Assembly (NCBI GenBank): GCA_964462595.1
Contig: CAYWXM010000060.1
Coordinates: forward strand, 1 to 64,000
DNA length: 64,000 bases
Reading direction: 5' to 3'
Origin: SURF-21 sp964462595
Lineage (GTDB): Bacteria; Actinomycetota; Geothermincolia; Geothermincolales; RBG-13-55-18
This document shows, piece by piece, positions 61,071 through 64,000 of this stretch (positions within the stretch are counted from its first letter, which is position 1; the number at the start of each line of letters is the position of its first letter). The position numbers and the translations under genes are program-made. Below the pieces are notes generated by a model that was given only the letters and a program-made list of their open reading frames with translations, was not told the origin of the DNA and did not search any database.

Positions 61071-61520
61071 ATGGATGAGAAGCTGAACACGACATCGCGG
61101 TGGCTGCTGGCCCTGGCTGTCATCCTCATACCGTTGACGGCGATAGCGCTCGTCTCGGGTGCTTGGGGAGTGAACTACCAGTTCGATACGAACCAATGGA
61201 TACGTTACCTTATTTTCGCCTCCTGGATACTGCTGGCGATTTCCGCGGTAACGGGGATTGCTAACCTCATCAATCCGCCCGAGCTGGAGTCGGAGAAAGC
61301 GGTGACGCCCGCGCCAGCTGGTGGATCGCTGGAGGTAGAGGACGACGAGGACGGGGAGGATACGAGCAGCACCGACAAGGAAAAGGTGAAGCCGGCTTTC
61401 AACGCCGCTTATGCTTTCACGCTGGCACAGGCATGTTCTTTCGCGTTGGGCTTGATACTCTACGTGGCCTACATGTCCTGGATGATTCTCGGGCTGCAGG
61501 CATATCCCACGGGGTTTTAG
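61071..61520 (+). CDS. Hypothetical membrane protein
   Basis: The 149-residue product has about three membrane helices (residues about 12-32, 43-65 and 115-140) and an acidic, low-complexity loop (about 73-105) containing SLEVEDDEDGEDTSSTDKEK. No family is recognised. The ATG has AAAGGGTGA upstream. It lies 36 bases after the signal-peptide gene and 12 bases before the UPF0280 gene, suggesting cotranscription. Confidence 0.55.
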   Translation: MDEKLNTTSRWLLALAVILIPLTAIALVSGAWGVNYQFDTNQWIRYLIFASWILLAISAVTGIANLINPPELESEKAVTPAPAGGSLEVEDDEDGEDTSSTDKEKVKPAFNAAYAFTLAQACSFALGLILYVAYMSWMILGLQAYPTGF

Positions 61521-61532
61521 AGATAACCGGGC

Positions 61533-62264
61533 ATGGGGGAATACCTGCGCCGTTTTTATCGCGATAACGTGGATGCTGAGGGCTTAATATCCTTCCGCGT
61601 AGTACGGAGAGAGAGCGACCTGAACATTTTCGCGGAGCGCGACCTCGCCGCCGAGGCGCGCTCTTCGCTTGCGAGCCACCGCACGGACCTCGAGGAATTC
61701 ATCTCTCGCCAGCCACGCTTCCGCACCGCCCGCGGTCCCCATGAAGTGCCCACGGACTCGCCGCCGGTTGTGAGGCTCATGGCGGATGCGGCGGCCAGGG
61801 CGGGAGTCGGCCCCATGGCCGCTGTCGCGGGAGCTATAGCTGACATGGTGGGAAAAGACCTCCAGCCCCTGTCCCCGGAGATCATAGTGGAGAACGGGGG
61901 GGATATATTCATCCGCTCGGAGCGCGAGAGGCACGTGGGTATCTTCGCCGGGAAATCGCCGCTGAGCGGGCGCGTGGCGCTGAAGGTCCCCGCCACCCCC
62001 TCCCGAGGGCTTGGCGTATGCACTTCCTCCGCGACGGTTGGCCCGTCCTACAGCGCGGGGAGGGCGGATTCGGCGCTGGTGGTGGCGGAAAGCGCCGCCC
62101 TGGCGGACGCCGCTGCTACCGTTCTCGGTAACCGAGCCAAGACGGAAGGGCATATCGAGGAGGCCCTGGGCGCCGCCGCCGCGATCGATGGGGTAGTGGG
62201 CTGCCTGGTGATAATCGGCGACCGCCTGGGGGTGCGGGGCGACGTGGAACTGGAGAAGACCTAG
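61533..62264 (+). CDS. UPF0280 family protein (ApbE-like fold)
   Basis: The 243-residue product matches UPF0280, a family related in fold to ApbE FMN transferases. Recognisable segments: SPEIIVENGGDIFIRSE (about residues 110-126), GRVALKVPATPSRGLGVCTSSATVGPSYS (about 150-178) and ADSALVVAESAALADAAATVLGN. Archaea and anaerobes with this protein often lack other ApbE genes. It could flavinylate RnfG/RnfD, but there is no direct evidence. It is the last plus-strand gene before a repeat copy and the convergent two-component genes. Confidence 0.8.
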   Translation: MGEYLRRFYRDNVDAEGLISFRVVRRESDLNIFAERDLAAEARSSLASHRTDLEEFISRQPRFRTARGPHEVPTDSPPVVRLMADAAARAGVGPMAAVAGAIADMVGKDLQPLSPEIIVENGGDIFIRSERERHVGIFAGKSPLSGRVALKVPATPSRGLGVCTSSATVGPSYSAGRADSALVVAESAALADAAATVLGNRAKTEGHIEEALGAAAAIDGVVGCLVIIGDRLGVRGDVELEKT

Positions 62265-62297
62265 CCCCGCTTTCGCATACGCGGGCGCACTATCGCC

Positions 62298-62391
62298 ACG
62301 TATACGTGCCAGGCCAGGCCTGGCTTCGCCAGGACTGGCGCTGGACACTGTTGCGCCGCCCTGCGAGCGGCGCAATCGCTTACGCGATGCA
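62298..62391 (+). repeat. Dispersed intergenic repeat, copy C
   Basis: It starts ACGTATACGTGCCAGGCC and ends TCGCTTACGCGATGCA, with hairpin GCGCCG...CGGCGC (62353-62373) inside. Its last 16 bases are identical to copy B (41130-41221); first 13 bases are identical to copy A. It lies between converging genes. Confidence 0.7.
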
Positions 62392-62405
62392 TTCCTGTCG
62401 TGACC

Positions 62406-62798
62406 TTAGTCTTGAGAGAGAAGGGAGGATACCGTTTCGAGCAGTTCGTCGGGGTCGGCCGGTTTCTCGAGATAGGCTGCATACCCCATTTCCTTGCCCG
62501 TCTCCAGCTGATAGCGACGCCTGCTTACTTCCTCCCGCACCGAGGTGAGCACGATAACCGGCATCTTTGACCAGCGCTCGTATGCCGGTTCCTGCAGCGT
62601 GTTGAATACGGCAAAGCCGTCCACCCTGGGCATCAAGAGGTCCAGGACCACCAACTCCGGGTCTTCCGACCGTATTTTTTCCAGCGCCTCGGCCCCGTCC
62701 CTGGCGGTGACTATATCGTACCCCTCGTCCTCGAGAAGAATGGAAAGCACCTCGATAACGTCGGGATCGTCGTCGGCGAGCAATATCCTGCTACCCAT
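62406..62798 (-). CDS. Single-domain response regulator
   Basis: The 130-residue product is a receiver domain only: acidic residues Asp9, Asp10 and Asp11, phosphoacceptor Asp53 in VVLDLLMPRVDGF, Thr near 84 in VIVLTSV and Lys near 112 in YLEKPAD. There is no output domain, so it probably acts through protein contacts (CheY/Spo0F-like) or in a phosphorelay. Its ATG overlaps the stop of the kinase gene by 8 bases, so kinase and regulator are a coupled pair. Confidence 0.92.
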   Translation of the reverse strand: MGSRILLADDDPDVIEVLSILLEDEGYDIVTARDGAEALEKIRSEDPELVVLDLLMPRVDGFAVFNTLQEPAYERWSKMPVIVLTSVREEVSRRRYQLETGKEMGYAAYLEKPADPDELLETVSSLLSQD

Positions 62799-64000
62799 GA
62801 TCTACCTCCAGTTTTTCTTCATCTGTTCCGTTTTGCTCGACGATGATGCCAAGGCTCGTGCCGTGGTCTTCCTCAAGCATCCATCGCTCTTCGAGCAGGC
62901 ATACGACCCCTACGGGGATGGAAAAGGTAACCCTCGTGCCGATGCCGGTCTCGGGTACGGGACTCTTCAAGTGGATTTCTCCATGGTGCATATCCACGAT
63001 CCGTTTGCATATCGACAGCCCCAGCCCGGTCCCCTCCGGTGATTCGGGGTCGCCTTTGTAGAACTCCTCGAAGACGTGGGGTATATGCTCCGGTGCAACC
63101 CCGCTGCCGCTGTCCTCCACGCTCACCGTGACCGCATCGTCCACGCGCATTGCGCGGATGGTTATCCGCCCGCCGCGCGGGGTGTGGCGTACCGAGTTGG
63201 AGACCAGGTTGAGGATCAACTGCTGCAGGCGTATCTCGGAGGCGAATGCCTCCGGCAGGGGGCGGTGGATCTCCGTGGTGACCGTGATGCCCTCGGGCGC
63301 GGCAAGCTCATGCGCCATCTCCACCGCGGCCCCCAGCACCTCCTCCCACGATACGGCCTTGAGCTCCGTCATGACCTGCCTGCTCTCCAGGCGTGACAGC
63401 TCCAGCAGGTCGCTTATGAGTTCCATCATCCCGTCCATGCGCTCGATGCTGCGGCGTATCCCGTTGACCATGCGCTCGTCGAGGCAATCCGTGCCCTTGC
63501 GCAGCAGAAGCTTGAGGTATCCCTGTACCGCCACCAGGGGTGACTTGAGGTCGTGGGTGACCATAGAGAGAAAACTCAGAAAATGGCGGCGTTCGTCCCT
63601 TATGCGCTCCAGGTCGCGCCTGGCCTGCTCCGCATCCCTTTCCAGGCGCTCGCGCGATTCCGCGCTTTGCAGGAGATTGCCACCCAGTTCCGCTATCGAC
63701 TCCAGGAAATTCAGGTCCTCCCGGTCGAAGCTCATGGCCTCCGAGAAATAGAGGCGCATGACGCCGCGCACCTGGTCGCGGTCCCTGAAGGGGAGGAAGA
63801 CGATGGAGGCCACGCCCTCCCGGCGCAGTTCCTCCCGGTTGATAATGCGGGGGTCTCCAGCCACGTCCCAGACGAAGAGGGTGGTCCCCTTCAGAACCTG
63901 CTTCAATGCATCGTCCGCCAGGATCTGAACTTCCTGCAGCATGTCCTCCTCGACGCCATAGCTGATGCGCGGCAGTAGCCTCCTGCCGTCGTCAGAGAGG
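62791..64000 (-). CDS. Sensor histidine kinase with GAF domain, 5' end outside window
   Basis: The visible 400 residues contain a GAF-like domain (TTLFVWDVAGDPRIINREEL to LNFLESIAELGGNLLQ), a coiled-coil, the HisKA domain with phospho-acceptor His in FLSMVTHDLKSPLVAVQGY, and the ATPase domain: N box LILNLVSNSVRHTPRGG, G1 DSGSGVAPEHIPHVFEEFYKG and G2 GTGLGLSICKRIVD. No membrane helix is visible in the part shown. The reading frame is open to base 64000 without a stop, so the N terminus lies beyond. It pairs with the receiver protein. Confidence 0.9.
   Translation of the reverse strand, partial: LSDDGRRLLPRISYGVEEDMLQEVQILADDALKQVLKGTTLFVWDVAGDPRIINREELRREGVASIVFLPFRDRDQVRGVMRLYFSEAMSFDREDLNFLESIAELGGNLLQSAESRERLERDAEQARRDLERIRDERRHFLSFLSMVTHDLKSPLVAVQGYLKLLLRKGTDCLDERMVNGIRRSIERMDGMMELISDLLELSRLESRQVMTELKAVSWEEVLGAAVEMAHELAAPEGITVTTEIHRPLPEAFASEIRLQQLILNLVSNSVRHTPRGGRITIRAMRVDDAVTVSVEDSGSGVAPEHIPHVFEEFYKGDPESPEGTGLGLSICKRIVDMHHGEIHLKSPVPETGIGTRVTFSIPVGVVCLLEERWMLEEDHGTSLGIIVEQNGTDEEKLEVDHG

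Noticed and set aside
1..64000. CRISPR arrays, prophage, insertion sequences, rRNA or tRNA genes
   Set aside because: No regularly spaced repeats, transposase, integrase, phage structural genes or stable RNA genes were seen on either strand.

Overview
This is GC-rich bacterial chromosomal DNA from an anaerobe with a folate-dependent Wood-Ljungdahl (reductive acetyl-CoA) pathway. The support is direct: formate dehydrogenase, formyl-THF ligase, cyclohydrolase, FolD, MetF/MetV, AcsE, both corrinoid Fe-S protein subunits, CO dehydrogenase and a full-length acetyl-CoA synthase lie in one run of genes on the plus strand. Two ion-linked energy systems flank it: an Rnf complex at the left and a multi-subunit Mrp/Mbh-type antiporter at the right. 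TTG and GTG starts are common. The gene mix suggests a deep-branching anaerobic actinobacterium (Geothermincolia/OPB41-like) or a Moorella-like Firmicute. Lineage is inference only; the window has no rRNA or tRNA gene.

Layout. 53-5206 (minus): rnfCDGEAB behind a good promoter, with a divergent rseC-like gene. 5.9-9.6 kb: degenerate GGDEF membrane protein, prepilin-like protein, MBL-fold hydrolase, DUF2752 and DUF4234 membrane proteins. 9.7-13.2 kb (minus): ECF transporter (T, two ATPases), a Gx-family membrane protein that is probably the substrate-binding component, and a NusG-domain-II protein. 13.6-25.7 kb: methyltransferase, hexapeptide acyltransferase, GalT-like enzyme, an acyl-CoA synthetase alpha-type protein, GT4 glycosyltransferase and GH57 branching enzyme (a probable alpha-glucan/glycogen set), then isochorismatase-like, FAD oxidoreductase, alpha/beta hydrolase and DUF2267 genes. 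26.2-49.5 kb (plus): fhs, acsV, cooC, fchA, folD, acsD, acsA, acsB, acsC, metV, metF, a core-MetE methionine synthase, lipA, acsE, nuoE-like, nuoF-like, fdhA. 49.7-52 kb: a degenerate AMP-forming ligase homologue and a DedA protein. 52.2-62.3 kb: Mrp-type antiporter operon with three proton-channel subunits and trailing small membrane proteins, then a UPF0280/ApbE-like gene. 62.4-64 kb (minus): response regulator and a histidine kinase cut by the window end.

How the genes work together. The formate dehydrogenase with NuoE/NuoF partners reduces CO2 to formate. Fhs, FchA, FolD and MetF/V carry it to methyl-THF. AcsE moves the methyl group to the corrinoid protein AcsCD, and AcsA/AcsB join it with CO and CoA; CooC and AcsV are maturation and reactivation factors. 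Rnf couples ferredoxin and NAD to an ion gradient, which the Mrp system can exchange. No hydrogenase is present, so the electron source lies elsewhere or is formate or CO; the pathway could also run in reverse.

Most notable points: a FolD that has lost two cyclohydrolase residues beside a separate cyclohydrolase; an antiporter subunit carrying an SdrD_B-like beta domain; a small membrane protein resembling the C-terminal tail of another antiporter subunit; a perfect inverted repeat over the antiporter promoter; an adenylate-forming enzyme with both catalytic motifs eroded; a three-copy intergenic repeat; and a structured leader ahead of fhs.
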